5,140 bases of DNA from Bacteroidota bacterium (GTDB lineage: Bacteria; Bacteroidota; Bacteroidia; Chitinophagales; Chitinophagaceae), in NCBI GenBank assembly GCA_023422565.1, contig JAFAGR010000034.1, forward strand, positions 1-5,140, in the 5' to 3' direction. The notes beneath the pieces are model-generated. The model was given only the letters and a program-made list of their open reading frames with translations, did no database searches and was not told the DNA's origin. The translations under genes and the position numbers were made by a program. Shown here one piece after another: positions 5,087-5,140 of this stretch; within the stretch, counting starts at the first letter, position 1, and the number at the start of each line of letters is the position of its first letter.

Positions 5087-5140
5087 TGGGTGTTTTTTTA
5101 TAAGGGAAAAAAGAAAATCGACAGTATATCGTTTTCATAA

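Noticed and set aside
5091..5115. Hairpin of T7 with A6 after the last gene
   Set aside because: The stem would contain only A-T pairs and the feature looks like low-complexity sequence.

Overview
The window looks like an ordinary chromosomal stretch from a Bacteroidota bacterium, probably in or near the Chitinophagaceae. That placement is inference. It rests on the PEYPGG-type TonB C-terminal domain in a small secreted protein, a two-domain lipoprotein of a style common in that phylum, mostly weak or absent Shine-Dalgarno sequences, matches to the Bacteroidota promoter pattern (TTTG, about 20 nt, TAnnTTTG), and intergenic DNA filled with short degenerate repeats.

Layout: (1) 1-211 is repeat-rich intergenic DNA. 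(2) 212-1594, minus strand, is a ClC-family chloride/proton antiporter. (3) 1595-1971 is a divergent intergenic region made almost wholly of repeats, ending in a candidate promoter. (4) 1972-2451, plus strand, is a secreted stand-alone TonB C-terminal-domain protein followed by a terminator-like hairpin. (5) 2452-2649 is a plain AT-rich spacer. (6) 2650-4149, plus strand, is a large lipoprotein with two beta-rich domains separated by a charged coiled coil. (7) 4150-4741 is a long intergenic region with several repeat arrays, then unremarkable sequence and a candidate promoter. (8) 4742-5086, plus strand, is a small secreted or membrane protein with two glycine-rich hydrophobic segments.

The four genes do not form an obvious pathway or operon. 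The ClC gene is divergent from the rest, and each plus-strand gene is separated from the next by about 200-590 bases and seems to have its own promoter. Three of the four products are exported (one lipoprotein, two with ordinary signal peptides) and the fourth is an inner-membrane transporter, so the common theme is only the cell envelope.

The least ordinary feature is the intergenic DNA. All three long gaps hold arrays of degenerate 7-base units that keep phase over 4 to 17 consecutive units, about 79 units or 550 nt in total. They fall into sequence families here called F (TCAAAAG-like), G (CCTGTA-like), L (GTTGATA-like) and C (CANNACC-like). F always precedes G, and in most cases an approximately 41-nt CGCAAAG-rich element (K) is attached. 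The F-G-K order and strand are the same in all three gaps whatever the direction of the flanking genes. No CRISPR array, RNA gene, transposase, defence system or biosynthetic cluster was seen.
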